Positions 8,587-20,400 of a stretch of DNA of 64,000 bases are shown here, in pieces. The DNA is taken from assembly GCF_014638915.1 (NCBI RefSeq), contig NZ_BMFQ01000002.1, positions 248,001 to 312,000 of the forward strand, in the 5' to 3' direction. The translations under genes were made by a program, and so were the position numbers. How positions within the stretch are numbered: position 1 is the stretch's first letter; each line of letters opens with the position of its first letter. Under the pieces are notes generated by a model. That model did not search any database and had not been told where the DNA came from. It saw only the letters and a list, made by a program, of their open reading frames with translations. This DNA is from Xanthomarina arctica. GTDB taxonomy: Bacteria; Bacteroidota; Bacteroidia; Flavobacteriales; Flavobacteriaceae.

Positions 8587-8657
8587 TGTAACAAATTTGA
8601 AATTTTTGTAAGAAAATAACACAAAAATAAATTGATTTACGCATTTCGTCGTGTTTA

Positions 8658-8689
8658 TTTGTATTTAGTGGAATTTATTTATATGTTTG
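8658..8689 (+). promoter_or_regulatory. Bacteroidetes promoter of the beta-helix / gliding block
   Basis: TTTG at 8658-8661, 20-nt spacer, TATGTTTG at 8682-8689. It lies 48 nt before the ATG at 8738 and is the best promoter seen upstream of the surface-protein block. Confidence 0.7.
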
Positions 8690-8737
8690 AACTATAATAA
8701 AGAGAATTTTTTTGATTAATAAATAACTATTTTAACT

Positions 8738-10039
8738 ATGAAAAATCTGGCCCAAATTTTATGTATTTTTCTATTAGTGTGTTTCAATGTATACCCTCAA
8801 CAAGAGAAAGGTATTATTGGCACTAATAATTGGTTAAGTTCTTGGACAGAATTTAAACCAGACCATATTGAATATGGAGAAGCTACCGAAATTCTTACAG
8901 GAAACATTTCAACAGATACAAAATTGTTAAAGAGAAACATTTACTTGTTGTTAGGAAATGTTTTTGTTACTAACAATTCAACTCTTACAATAGAACCAGG
9001 AACCGTAATTATTGGCGATTTTAAAACCAATGGTTCTTTAATAATAACTAAAGGAGCCAAAATAATTGCAGATGGTTCAGTAACCGATCCAATTGTTTTT
9101 ACTTCTAATAGAAGTGTTAAGAAAGCTGGAGATTGGGGAGGTGTCATACTACTTGGAGATGCGCCACTTAATAAGTTTGGAAATGGATCTTCTATAAATC
9201 ATAATTTTAAAGCAGCCTCTTATGATAACATTAGTTATGGTGGAGAAAATATTGAAAGCAATTCTGGTATTTTAAGATATGTAAGAATTGAGTTTGCTGG
9301 TAAGAAATTAAAAAGTGGAGAGAATTTCAATGCTTTGCTTTTAGCTGGTGTCGGAAGTCAGACGATTATAGAAAATATTATGGTTAGCTACTCAGCAGGA
9401 AATTCTTTCGATGTTTTTGGAGGTCAAGTTAATTTAAGCAAAATGGTATCCTTAAAATCAGACAGAATAGATTATAATTTTAATTATGGAGCCCAATGTA
9501 ATCTCTATAACTCTTTGGCAGTAAGATCTTCTTACGTGTCAAGTTCTGAAGGATCTAGATGTTTACAAGTGGCATCTTATAACAATGACAAAGAGGAAGT
9601 GGATTTTTCTAAAAAACAAACCTCAGTCATGGCAACCAATCTAACATTTATTAATGCGAGCGATAATTTACAGGCAGAAATTAAAATGGGCTTAGTTAAA
9701 GAAGCTATTTATGTTTCTGAGTATGCATCGTTAGATATGAGTAAAAGTGTTATTTCTGGTTTTAACCCAGCAGTGTTGTTTGATAATAAAATAAAAATCA
9801 ATAACGAAAATTTAGATAAAATCAAGTTTACAGAAATGTATTTCAATAATTGCAATGGAAATATTTTTACTGAATACAATACTAATAATGAAGATTTAGA
9901 GAGCTGGTATGGGAATAGTAGTTTCTTTAATGTGTATTCAAAAGGATTGGATTCAGAAACATTTATTGATTTGAAAGACACAAAAAGACCTGACTATAGA
10001 TTGCGTATAAATAAAATTATCGCATCTAGTCATGATTAA
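8738..10039 (+). CDS. Secreted parallel beta-helix protein
   Basis: 433 residues with a signal peptide (MKNLAQILCIFLLVCFNVYPQ). Repeating short strands of the form NSTLTIEPGTVIIGDF, GSLIITKGAKIIADG, PIVFTSN and GDWGGVILLGDAPL are the hallmark of a right-handed parallel beta-helix found in many Bacteroidetes surface proteins, usually with adhesive roles. I see no T9SS C-terminal sorting domain, so it may stay in the periplasm or be exported another way. It has its own promoter and precedes a T9SS gliding-type cluster by about 110 nt. Confidence 0.75.
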   Translation: MKNLAQILCIFLLVCFNVYPQQEKGIIGTNNWLSSWTEFKPDHIEYGEATEILTGNISTDTKLLKRNIYLLLGNVFVTNNSTLTIEPGTVIIGDFKTNGSLIITKGAKIIADGSVTDPIVFTSNRSVKKAGDWGGVILLGDAPLNKFGNGSSINHNFKAASYDNISYGGENIESNSGILRYVRIEFAGKKLKSGENFNALLLAGVGSQTIIENIMVSYSAGNSFDVFGGQVNLSKMVSLKSDRIDYNFNYGAQCNLYNSLAVRSSYVSSSEGSRCLQVASYNNDKEEVDFSKKQTSVMATNLTFINASDNLQAEIKMGLVKEAIYVSEYASLDMSKSVISGFNPAVLFDNKIKINNENLDKIKFTEMYFNNCNGNIFTEYNTNNEDLESWYGNSSFFNVYSKGLDSETFIDLKDTKRPDYRLRINKIIASSHD

Positions 10040-10146
10040 TTGATTTAAACTTAAACTGATGATGTAACGATTACATTTAAGAGAATTTAATTAATCCAAT
10101 AGTATAACCCTCAATTTTTTAGTACAGATGACTAATAGTCAGGCGC

Positions 10147-11607
10147 ATGGATAAAACTACTTTTGTAAAAAAACTTTTTTTTGTAATGTGTTTTTTTGTT
10201 CTAATTTATAATCAGAACTTAAAAGCTCAAATAGGAATTGGCGCTCCAAATTTAGGATTTACTCAGGCATGCGCAAACGAGATGTTTGACACGTACTATG
10301 TTTCTTTTGTTTTTTCTCCGGAATCAGGACTAGGAGCAGGTAATCAATTTAATATCGAATTATCTGATGCTAGTGGCGATTTTTCTAATGCCACAGTTAT
10401 TACGCCTTTAACAGGAGGATCAAGTACAACCTCACCTGTAACACTTAGTTTTTTATTGCCTACAGATACTGCAGGAGAATCTTACAGACTTAGAATAAAA
10501 AGTACAGCTCCTGCTGCTACAAGTTCTGGGTCTCCTACTTTTGCAGCATATTATAAAGTTCAGGATAGTCCATTTTCAATAAACAATTTAATTTCTACAG
10601 CAGCATATTGTGCTGGAAGTAGTTACCTATTAACCATAGATAATCCGGGAACTGGATTAAACGATTCCCCATTAAATTATCCAAATCTTACTTTTAAGTG
10701 GTATAGAGAAACAAGCCCTACAACTTCTGTTTTTGTTGAAGATGGTGAAACCTTATTGGTAAGTAATCCTGGAACTTATTTTGTGAAAACAAATTATGGT
10801 ACCTGTACTTCAGATTCTTTTTCAAACCGTGTTACCGTTTCTCAATCTACATCTGGTTCTACATCTGATATTGTTTCCAGTCTTGGAAATCCATTCTGCC
10901 CAAGTGGCGGACCAACCACATTAACAACAAATACTGGAAATAGTTACCAATGGTTTTTAGATGGCGATGCCATTTCTGGTGCAACCAACCAAAGTTATGA
11001 AACCAATGTATCTGGAACTTTTTCTGTAAGTATCGATTTAGGAAGTTGTACAACAACTGCCACAATTGACCTTATAAGCGAAGGGTTTACAAGTAGTATT
11101 AATGTAGACGATGTAAATACTCTGGAACTGGGGGATACATTATATGTGCTAGTTTCTACTACTGCTATCAATCCAGAATTTCAATGGTATTTAAATAATG
11201 CCATTATCCCTGGAGCAATAGAAGATTTTTATGATGCTACCGAGTATGGAACCTATAAGGTTACTATCAGTCAAACTACGGGTTGTGTTTTTTCAGATGA
11301 ATTTTTATTTGAAATAGAAGCTCCAGTAGATCCTTTTCCTAGTGTAGCAGAAATTCCAAATTTAATAAGTCCTAATGGAGACGGTATTAATGATACATGG
11401 GTTATTCCAAATATATATGTAAGTGGTACCAATACTGAAGTCTTGATTATGGATTCTTATGGGAAAATATCCCTTAAAACTACCGATTATCAAAATAATT
11501 GGCCAATAAACGAAATAGATTTTAAGAGTGTTAATCCTGTATATTATTACGTGATAACCACTCCAGATAATGAAACCAAAAAAGGTTCTATAACCATAGT
11601 AAAATAA
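10147..11607 (+). CDS. T9SS type-B (gliding motility-associated) CTD protein with Ig-like repeats
   Basis: 486 residues. The signal peptide (ending LKAQ) is followed by several Ig/PKD-like modules (GNSYQWFLDGDAISGATNQ and PEFQWYLNNAIIPGAIEDF are two obvious copies). The C-terminus, from about residue 400, is a CHU_C-type sorting domain: IPNLISPNGDGINDTW, MDSYGKI, YYYVITTPDN, GSITIVK. Such CTDs route proteins through the T9SS to the surface. The stop is one base from the ATG of the PorP/SprF-like gene, so expression is probably translationally coupled, as expected for a substrate and its dedicated PorP partner. Confidence 0.88.
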   Translation: MDKTTFVKKLFFVMCFFVLIYNQNLKAQIGIGAPNLGFTQACANEMFDTYYVSFVFSPESGLGAGNQFNIELSDASGDFSNATVITPLTGGSSTTSPVTLSFLLPTDTAGESYRLRIKSTAPAATSSGSPTFAAYYKVQDSPFSINNLISTAAYCAGSSYLLTIDNPGTGLNDSPLNYPNLTFKWYRETSPTTSVFVEDGETLLVSNPGTYFVKTNYGTCTSDSFSNRVTVSQSTSGSTSDIVSSLGNPFCPSGGPTTLTTNTGNSYQWFLDGDAISGATNQSYETNVSGTFSVSIDLGSCTTTATIDLISEGFTSSINVDDVNTLELGDTLYVLVSTTAINPEFQWYLNNAIIPGAIEDFYDATEYGTYKVTISQTTGCVFSDEFLFEIEAPVDPFPSVAEIPNLISPNGDGINDTWVIPNIYVSGTNTEVLIMDSYGKISLKTTDYQNNWPINEIDFKSVNPVYYYVITTPDNETKKGSITIVK

Positions 11608-11608
11608 A

Positions 11609-14371
11609 ATGAAAACATTTTTACTGATACTAGCCATCCTAATGTGTTCTACACAACTTACCTTCTCTCAAGAAGATGGGGTTGTGTCGTTGGCTATACC
11701 AGTAAGAAGTTCTTTAAAATTCAATAGATATTTAACAAATCCTACCTTTAGTTTTGTTAGAGAACAAAATACCTATATTAATATTACCAATAAGAGAGAG
11801 TGGGTACAATTTGAAGATGCTCCACAAACCTTTTTATTAAATTATACAGGTAGATATAGTGAAAACATTGGAGTTGGAGTTGGCTTATTTCAACAGAACT
11901 ATGGTGTTTTAACAACCTTTGGTGGTATTTTAAACTTTGCTTATAATGCGAGACTTCAAACCGATAGTAATTTAACCTTCGGATTAAATCTTGGGTTTTA
12001 TAAAAGTAGTCTTAATGAAGGAAGTGTGATCGTAAATCAACCAGATCCATCTTTAGATAACATTCCTAACAACATGGTTTTAAGTGTAAGTCCAGGAATT
12101 AATTATGGAATGGGATTTGTAGATTTCGGAGTTGCAATAAATAATTTAGTACAGTATAATGTAAAAACTTCAGCACTTATTGAAGACGATCCACAACAAG
12201 GTATTCAGGCTCATTTTATGTACACAGGTTTTATGTATAGTCGTGGGTTTTTCGACCAAAGTAAATTTTCCGCCCTAGTAAAATCTGAATTCAAAAAAGA
12301 TCAAACCATCATCTCAGGTTTAGCTATGTTATCTGTTCCAAAAGGAATTTGGGCACAAGCCGGTTATAATACTGTTTATGGATTAACTGGAGGAATTGGA
12401 CTTAATGTTACAAAGCAAATATCTGTAGAGTATAATTATGAAAAAGCCATGGGCGATTTAGCAACCTTTGGTTCTTCTCATGAATTTACTCTGGCTTACA
12501 AATTTAACACGAGAAACAGATATGACTATAGTGGCGACGAAAGAGAACAAGCGCTGTTAATTAAAGATCAGAAACGCAAACCAGCCGTTTCAACCAAGCC
12601 AACCTTAGATGCTGAAGAGAGAGCTCAAATAGCAGAAGAAAAAGCATTAGAAAGAGAATTAGCTCAGGAAGAAGCGAGATTGGCTATAGAGACAAGAGCA
12701 GCGGAAAGAGCTGCCGCACAAGAACAAGCCAGATTAGATGGCGAAGCAAAAGCACAGGCTTTAGCTGAAAATCAGGCGCAACCAACGGATGCTGAGATAG
12801 CTGAAGAAAAAGTAAAGCAAGAAGCTATTTATGCAGAAGAAGTTAGATTGGCTCAAGAAAGAATCGCTCAAGCAGAAGCCGAGAAACAAGCTAGATTAGC
12901 GTCTGAAGCTCAAGCTGAAGAACAAGCTAGGCAAGATGCCATTGCTTTAGAGGAAGCTAGATTGTTAGCAGAAAGAGCTTCTCAATTGGAAGCAGCAGAA
13001 CAAGCAAGATTAGCAGCCGAAATGGCCGCCGAAGCAAAAGCCCAAGCAGATGAAGATGCCAGATTAGCAGCGGCATCAGCAGTCCAAGCAGAAAAAGATG
13101 AAGCAGCAAGAATAGCCGCAGAAGCAATAGCTCAGGCAGAAGCAGATGAAGCAGCAAGATTAGCATCAGAAGCCATAGTTCAAGCTAATGCAGAAGAAGC
13201 TGCTAGATTAGCCGCAGAAAAAGTATCTCAAGCACAAGCAGAGGAACAAGCAAGACTTGCAAATGAAGTTGCTGTCGAAGCGGCAGAAGCAGCCAGATTA
13301 GCAACCGAAGCGAATGCTCAAGCTGAAATAGATGAAGCAGCAAGAATAGCCGCCGAATTAGAAGCACAAAAACAAGCAGATGAAGTTGCGAGATTAGCAG
13401 CAGAGGCATTGGCTCAAGCTGAAGCAGATAAAGCAAAAAATTTAGCAATAGTGGCAGATACTCAAGTTGAACCTCAAGTGGATCTTCAAATAACTCAAAA
13501 AGATGCCTTAGCCAAATCGATGTTTGCATTAACAGAAGAAACTAAAGAAACTAAAGAAGAACAAGATGCCTTATTAATCAGGTTAAATGAAATTTTAATA
13601 ATAAAAGAAAAGGACCTTCAAGATTTAAAAGAAGAAAATGATTTAAGTGAACAAGGTATTTTTCTAGAGCCAAAACCTTTCAAAAGTATCTCAGCTGAAA
13701 ACAGAATTTTAGAAGGCATAAAATCTGATTTAGATGCAGCCATTAGTGAGAATAGTAAAACGATTAAAGACTTAGAGAATTTATACATAGAAAGAATTAA
13801 AAAAGGTTCCAATAAAAATGATGAAACCAGTAATTATTACTTAAATACTATTAAAGCTTTAAGAGAAGAACAAGCCGAGTCTGAAAGAGCTAGAGCTAGT
13901 TTAGTATCAACTCTTGAATCTATTAATTTGGCTACAGAAATTGAGAGAAAAAGACGTATTAAACGTGCCGTTTATGATAATGAAAAAGACAAATTCGTAA
14001 AAGACAAAGCTACATTAGAAAGAATTAAAGAAACAACACCTTTAAGCTCGGTTCCTTTAACAGTTGAAGATTTTAATTTTGGACAAGAACAAAGTAGTAA
14101 TGTTCAAATATTAAAAGGAGTTCAGAATACGGATAATGGTTATTATATGATTATTGCAGTACATGAAAACGTGAAAGATAGAGATGCCTTTCTGCAGAAT
14201 GTAGTAGCGTCCGGACAGTCCAATGTTAATTTCTTCTATGATGTGAATTCTAGTAAATATTTTATTTACTACCAAAAATTCAATAATGTAGAAGAAGCGT
14301 TGAACGCGTTGGATTCCAAAGGAAACAAACCTTATAATGAAAAAATGTCTGTTGTTAAAATAGAAGATTAA
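11609..14371 (+). CDS. PorP/SprF barrel fused to long Ala/Glu coiled coil and SPOR-like C-terminus
   Basis: 920 residues. After the signal peptide (ending TFSQ), residues about 20-305 match PorP/SprF outer-membrane T9SS proteins (FNRYLTNPTFSFVREQNTY, FGLNLGFYKSS, SVEYNYEKAMGDLATFGSSHEFTL). A very long low-complexity coiled coil follows (about 330-620), built from variants of EEAARLAAEA.AQAEADEA, then a second less repetitive helical section. The last roughly 90 residues (GYYMIIAVHENVKDRDAF, FFYDVNSSKYFIYYQKF) resemble a peptidoglycan-binding SPOR domain. Inference: a barrel tethered across the periplasm to the cell wall. It lies between two T9SS substrates. Confidence 0.85.
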   Translation: MKTFLLILAILMCSTQLTFSQEDGVVSLAIPVRSSLKFNRYLTNPTFSFVREQNTYINITNKREWVQFEDAPQTFLLNYTGRYSENIGVGVGLFQQNYGVLTTFGGILNFAYNARLQTDSNLTFGLNLGFYKSSLNEGSVIVNQPDPSLDNIPNNMVLSVSPGINYGMGFVDFGVAINNLVQYNVKTSALIEDDPQQGIQAHFMYTGFMYSRGFFDQSKFSALVKSEFKKDQTIISGLAMLSVPKGIWAQAGYNTVYGLTGGIGLNVTKQISVEYNYEKAMGDLATFGSSHEFTLAYKFNTRNRYDYSGDEREQALLIKDQKRKPAVSTKPTLDAEERAQIAEEKALERELAQEEARLAIETRAAERAAAQEQARLDGEAKAQALAENQAQPTDAEIAEEKVKQEAIYAEEVRLAQERIAQAEAEKQARLASEAQAEEQARQDAIALEEARLLAERASQLEAAEQARLAAEMAAEAKAQADEDARLAAASAVQAEKDEAARIAAEAIAQAEADEAARLASEAIVQANAEEAARLAAEKVSQAQAEEQARLANEVAVEAAEAARLATEANAQAEIDEAARIAAELEAQKQADEVARLAAEALAQAEADKAKNLAIVADTQVEPQVDLQITQKDALAKSMFALTEETKETKEEQDALLIRLNEILIIKEKDLQDLKEENDLSEQGIFLEPKPFKSISAENRILEGIKSDLDAAISENSKTIKDLENLYIERIKKGSNKNDETSNYYLNTIKALREEQAESERARASLVSTLESINLATEIERKRRIKRAVYDNEKDKFVKDKATLERIKETTPLSSVPLTVEDFNFGQEQSSNVQILKGVQNTDNGYYMIIAVHENVKDRDAFLQNVVASGQSNVNFFYDVNSSKYFIYYQKFNNVEEALNALDSKGNKPYNEKMSVVKIED

Positions 14372-14387
14372 GAAAAAAAGAAAGCCC

Positions 14388-14425
14388 CATTTAATCTGGA
14401 TGATGCCCCTTGTGCAGATTAAATG
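14388..14425. promoter_or_regulatory. 11-bp perfect inverted repeat between the PorP fusion and the adhesin gene
   Basis: CATTTAATCTG (14388-14398) and CAGATTAAATG (14415-14425) flank a 16-nt loop. It lies 16 nt after one stop and 21 nt before the next ATG. No T run follows, so it is not a plain terminator; it could be an mRNA-processing or attenuation hairpin that sets the ratio of barrel to adhesin. Confidence 0.5.
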
Positions 14426-14445
14426 AATATATAAATAAGAATGTC

Positions 14446-17400
14446 ATGAAAAAACCTACTTTTTTTAAGATTAGCATCGCTGTAATTATACTTATAATGA
14501 GCATGCCAACGTTCGCACAAAATTTCGTGCCCTTTACTCCAAGATTTAATCAAGATTTAAAAGGAGATATTCGTTTAATTGGGAATAATATTTTAGGCCC
14601 AAGTAATGATCCTTTTAATGATAATTATACTTACAATCATAATGTTAATATGCAATATATTGACATTGATGGAGATGGTTCGACATTTAATTCTACCAGT
14701 GCCGATTTAGAAATTCCAAACCCAGGTTGTTACAGAATTGTTCATGCTGGTTTGTATTGGGGAGCGGTTACTAATGGAGATGAACCTATTACAGAAATTA
14801 AATTTAAAGGCCCAACAGGTGGATACCATGACGTAGTAGGTACTGTTATATATGAAGCAAATGGGGTAGAAACAGGAAACAGTTATCCATACTCTAGTTA
14901 TGCAGATGTAACCTCTATTGTAAATAGTTTAACAAATAATCTAGGAACTTACACTATTGGAAATGTCTCTACAGCCACAGGAAGAACATCTACTTTTAAC
15001 CCATATAATGGAACAGGATATTCTGCTGGATGGTCACTTTTTATAGTATTTGAAGATCCAACATTACCTGGTAAATCAATAACTAGTTTTGATGGTTTTA
15101 GTTCCATAAATAGTTCTGTAGATGTAGATATCCCTGTCTCAGGATTTCGTACAGTTCCAGCCCCAATACCGGTTAGAGCTAATTTTGCATTTGCAGCTTT
15201 AGAAGGAGATAAGCCAATTCAAAATGATAGATTGATTTTAAATGGTATTACCATGTCGGCTGTCGATCGTCCTGCTAATAACTTTTTTAATTCTTCAGTA
15301 ACACAACTAAGTGCCTTACCAGTTAATAATAGGGTTCCTAACAGTACCAATACTTTAGGTTTTGATACAGGAATTATGGTTATTCCAAATCCAGGAAACA
15401 CTGTTATTGGTAATGATGATACCAATGCAACTATTAGATTAGAGAGTAATCAGGATCAATATTTTGCTTATTTCTGTGCGTTTGCCGTTGAAATTATAGA
15501 GCCTAAAATTGTACTTACTAAAATTGTTGAAGATGATTTTGGAAATAATATAGGAGGAGATTTAGTAGGGCTTGGGAGTTCCTTAAATTATGTTATTGGA
15601 TTTCATAATTCTGGAAATGATGATGCCAATAATTTATTGATAAGAGATGTCCTTCCTATTAATATTATTTTTAATTATCCAGCAGATTTAGGTGTATTGC
15701 CTCCAGGAGTAACCGTTCAAAGTTATAATGTTGCAACAAGAGAACTTATTTTTAGTGTAGACAACTCTTATGTAGAGCAGGGAGATCCTGTTACTGAAAT
15801 TAGAATTCATGCACAAGTGGTTGAAAATTGTGACGAATTAGCGGATGCCTGTTCTAACCGTATAGTTAATCAGGCTTTTGCTACCTATAGTGGTATTGAA
15901 AATCCGAATTTTGTAATTACTGACGATCCAAGTTTAGATACTAATACAGGGTGTTTGATTTCACCTCAAGCAACAAATTTTTTAGCCGATTTAGATTGTG
16001 AATTTATTGAAAACGTAGTTCTTTGTGGAGAAACTGTTCAATTAACTGCAGCAAATGGTTATGATTCTTATTCTTGGTCAACTAGCCCAACTGGTACCCC
16101 AGTAATTGGTACCACACAAAGCATTACAGTATCGGCTACAGGAACTTATTATGTTTATAATACGGCAGAAGCGCCTTGTCAGTCAATAACTCAAACTTAT
16201 GTGGTTGCAAACTACGGAGCAACAACTTTAGTCAATCCGGTCATTCCTTTTGCAGACGAAGTTGTAACCTGTACCAATAATGGAAAATTATTGCCGAATA
16301 TCTTTTTATGTGGGGCAAACGATTTCACATTAATTGAAACCTATATTACAGATGCTACAACCATTATTTGGGAAGTATTAGATGAAAGCAGCTGTACAGC
16401 AGTTACTAATCCAGATTGCGCGAATGAAAGTGATACCTGTACTTGGAATGAAGTTGGAACAGGCCCAACTTTTAATGTGGATACTGCAGGACAATACAGA
16501 TTGACAATCAATTATGAAGGTGGATGTTTTAATCAGTTTTATTTTAATGTCTATGAAAATGTATTAAATGCAACTGTTACTAGCAATGATATTATTTGTA
16601 CTACACCAGGTCAAATTACCGTTGGAGGTGTGCCAAGTGGCTACGAATATAGTCTTGATGGTATAACCTTTCAATCAAGTAATGTTTTTCCTATTACAAC
16701 TGCAGGTACATATACTGTTTATATTCAACAAGTAGGTGTTCCTTCAAACCCATGTGTTTTTACAGTACCAGATGTTCAAATTAGAGATAGAGATTTTACG
16801 GTATCTATAAATATTGCGCAACCATTATGTTATGGGGATAAAGGAAGTGTCACTTTAGCTGCAAATGATGTTCGTCCACAATACTTCTTCTCAATTTATG
16901 ATGGAGCAACTCTAATAAATAGTGTAGGTCCTATTACTGCAAACAATTATACTTTTTCAAACTTAAATCCGGGAACTTATACAACGCTTGTAGAAACAGA
17001 AGATGGATGTACTCATACAGAAGATATTGAAATTATTGAGCCGGTTTTATTAACAGCTACTTCAGCAATTACAAGTCCGTTAACTTGTACAGATGGTGAA
17101 ATTACAATATATCCTAGTGGTGGAACAGCTCCTTACTTCTATTTTGTAAATGGCTCAACAGAATTCCAAACAGTTCCAGAAATTGTTGTAACCTCAGCAG
17201 GAGTTTACAATATTTTAGTAGTTGATTCAAATAATTGTGAAGCAACTACTTCTATAACCGTAGAAGCTTCATTAGCACCGGTGTTTACAGTAAATCATAC
17301 AGATGTTTTATGTTCTGGGTCATTAACAGGTTCTATAACAGTTAATGTAACTAATCCTAACGGAAACAGTTTGATGTACAGTATTGATGGAGGTATTACT

Positions 17401-20400
17401 TTTGTAAGTTCAAATGTTTTTACAGCACTTGCTGCAGGAGATTATGAAGTTGTAGTTCAATATACTACTGGTCCTGATGTTTGTCTTTCAGACCCACAAA
17501 CCATTACTATTGAAAATACTGATCCAATAATAGGAACAGCAACCCTAACAACACCATATACATGTACTACCAATGGCGTTATTACAGTTTCTGGAGTTAG
17601 TGGAGGTCAGACTCCTTATATGTATAGTATTGATGGTGTGACTTTTCAAACAGGAACGACTTTTAGTGGTTTATCTAATGGAACTTATACAATTACGATT
17701 CAAGATGCTAGTGGATGTACATTTATTGCAGATAGCATTACTATCGATCCATTAAATCCACCAACAGATTTAACATTTAGTAATTCTCCTTTAAGTTGTC
17801 CGTTGAATACCTCCACGATAACCATTACAGGAACAACAGGTGGTTTAGGTACTTTACAATACCAAATAATTGCTCCTGCTTCTGAAGCAACAGCGTACCA
17901 AACGTCGAATGTATTTGCTGATTTAGCTCCTGGTACATATACTTTCCAAGTAATTGATGAGAACGATTGTACTTACACAGAATCTTATACAATAAACCCA
18001 TTACAAGCAATAACTGTTGTTGGACAAAATATAAATGAGGTTACTTGTTTTGGAAGTTCAAATGGCTCTGTACAATTTACTGTATCTGGTTCAACAGGAT
18101 TTGACTACACATTAAATGGAGGAACTTCAACAGCTGGGACTTCACCATTAGTTTTATCTGGATTGGCAGCAGGAACTTATACTATTATAGTAACAGATTC
18201 TACAACAAATTGTGATGCTACTGCTACATTAACTGTAGAAGAATCTAGTACAGCTTTAAGTATTACTACAGATCCTAGTCCAATTACCTGTAATGGTGTT
18301 GGGCAAGTGGTTATTAATACAACAGGAGGTTGGGGAGGAAATACCTATAGTATTACCTTACCAGATGGTACGGTTATTCCTGCTCAAGCGAGTAATACTT
18401 TTGGAAATTTAACTCAAACTGGAACTTATACAGCTACAGTAACCGATGCTTTAGGATGTACTGTTACGTCCACATTTGATTTAACTGTCTCAGGAAGTCC
18501 TACGGCAACAATAGCATTAACATCAGATTATTGTTATGATACAACCAATGCTGCAACGCTTGAAGTGACTGCAACTGGTGGACAAGCTCCTTTTCAATTT
18601 AGTATAAATGGTGCGCCATTTACATCAAATAATATCTTTAATAATTTAGTTCCTGGAACTTACACGATTATAGTAAGAGATGCTAATGGATGTTCTGTGA
18701 CATTACCAGCGGAAACTATTACACCTCAATTAATTTTAAGTACTAATGTGACTAAAGAATTAGATTGTACAGCATCACCAGATGCGGTTATTACAGGAAC
18801 TATTTCTGGAGGTTATGCACCATATACTTATGAGGTATCTATTAATGGAGGCACATTTACTGCCCTAGGAGCTACAGGTTCCCCATTTACATATTCTACT
18901 GCTACCAATGGAACGTATCAATTTCAAATAACAGATGCTCAAGGTTGTACGGCACTATCAGCAGTCAATACGGTTGATGTACTTACATTACCTGAAATTA
19001 TATCTGTAACACAAACGCAATCTATTTTATGTCATGGCGATAATAATGCGGCTATAAATGTGGTAATTAATACTACAGTTGGAGAACCAGCATATGTTAT
19101 AAATGTATTTAATACAACTACTGGAACCGATTATGGTACTCAGACTTCTGGTCTTACAGCTGGATCTTATACTATTACTTTAACGGATAATAATTTATGT
19201 ACAGATACAGCAACAATAATTATTGCGGAACCAACACCAATACTAGTAAATCATCATGCAGTAAATATAACGTGTGGACCTTTAGGTGTTTCGCAAGGGT
19301 CTGTTATTATAGATGGTGTATCAGGTGGAACCTCTCCATATAATTATTTTGTAACTGGAACCAACGGATACTCGAATTCCGAATTAAATACAACTGGATC
19401 TATTTCTGTTAGCTTTGATGTTGTTGATTTTGGATTATACCAAATTAATGTGGTAGATGCTAATGGTTGTTCTGTTCTAATTCAAGACGTTCTTGTTGCA
19501 TCTCCGCCAGACGATTTAGATATTAATATTACTGCAACTGCAGACTGCCTTTTAGGAGGTGAAGCTGTTGTAACTATTGGAACAACTTTAATTAGTTCTG
19601 GACCATTCTTTTTTAGTACCTATCCGGCTACTGGAACTCCTCCAGGTGGCTCATGGATTCCAGAAGGAACACCAGGTAGTGCTATTTTTACAGGTTTAAT
19701 TCCAGGAGTAACTTATACATTTATTGTTTTTGACTCTTCAACAGGATGTAGTTATTATGAAATTGCTACAAGTCCTATTCCAACAAACTCTACCTTAACT
19801 GCTACCGCGGTTACGGCAAATAATATTACTTGTACGGGTAGTGCCGATGGAAATGTGTCGTTTAATATTAACAGTACTTATGGATCATCCACGAATGTGA
19901 CTTATGAGATATTTGATTCTCTATCATTAGTAACCACAGGAATTAGTGGAACAGGAGTTGTGCCAGCAAATGGCTCATTACCTATAACTAATTTAGGTCC
20001 TTTACCTTTTGGAAACTACTTTGTATTAATAAGTGAAACCTCGGGTCCTTATACTGGATGTAGCGTGGTAACAATACCTTTTAATATCACAGAATCTGCT
20101 ATTGAATTAAGCTTAACTGCAACTGTGGATCAAAACGCCAATTGTAATCTTAATTCTGGAGTTATTAGTGCCATTGGAATGAATGGAACAGCTCCATATA
20201 TGTACCAAATAACAACTACAGCAACGGCACCGCCTGCAACAGATCCAGCTTGGGCCTCTGCTAACGTGTTTAATATGAATGCTAATAGTTATTATGTTCA
20301 TGTTATGGATGCTTATGGATGTATTAAAACAACTCCTGTTTTAGTATTGCCACAAGATCCTTCACCAATTGTTAACGCTGTGGTAAACAATCCATGTGAT

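Noticed and set aside
12957-13529. Leu-rich minus-strand frames (69 and 108 residues)
   Set aside because: Antisense shadows of the Ala/Glu coiled-coil repeats; the composition is a direct result of the repeat codons.
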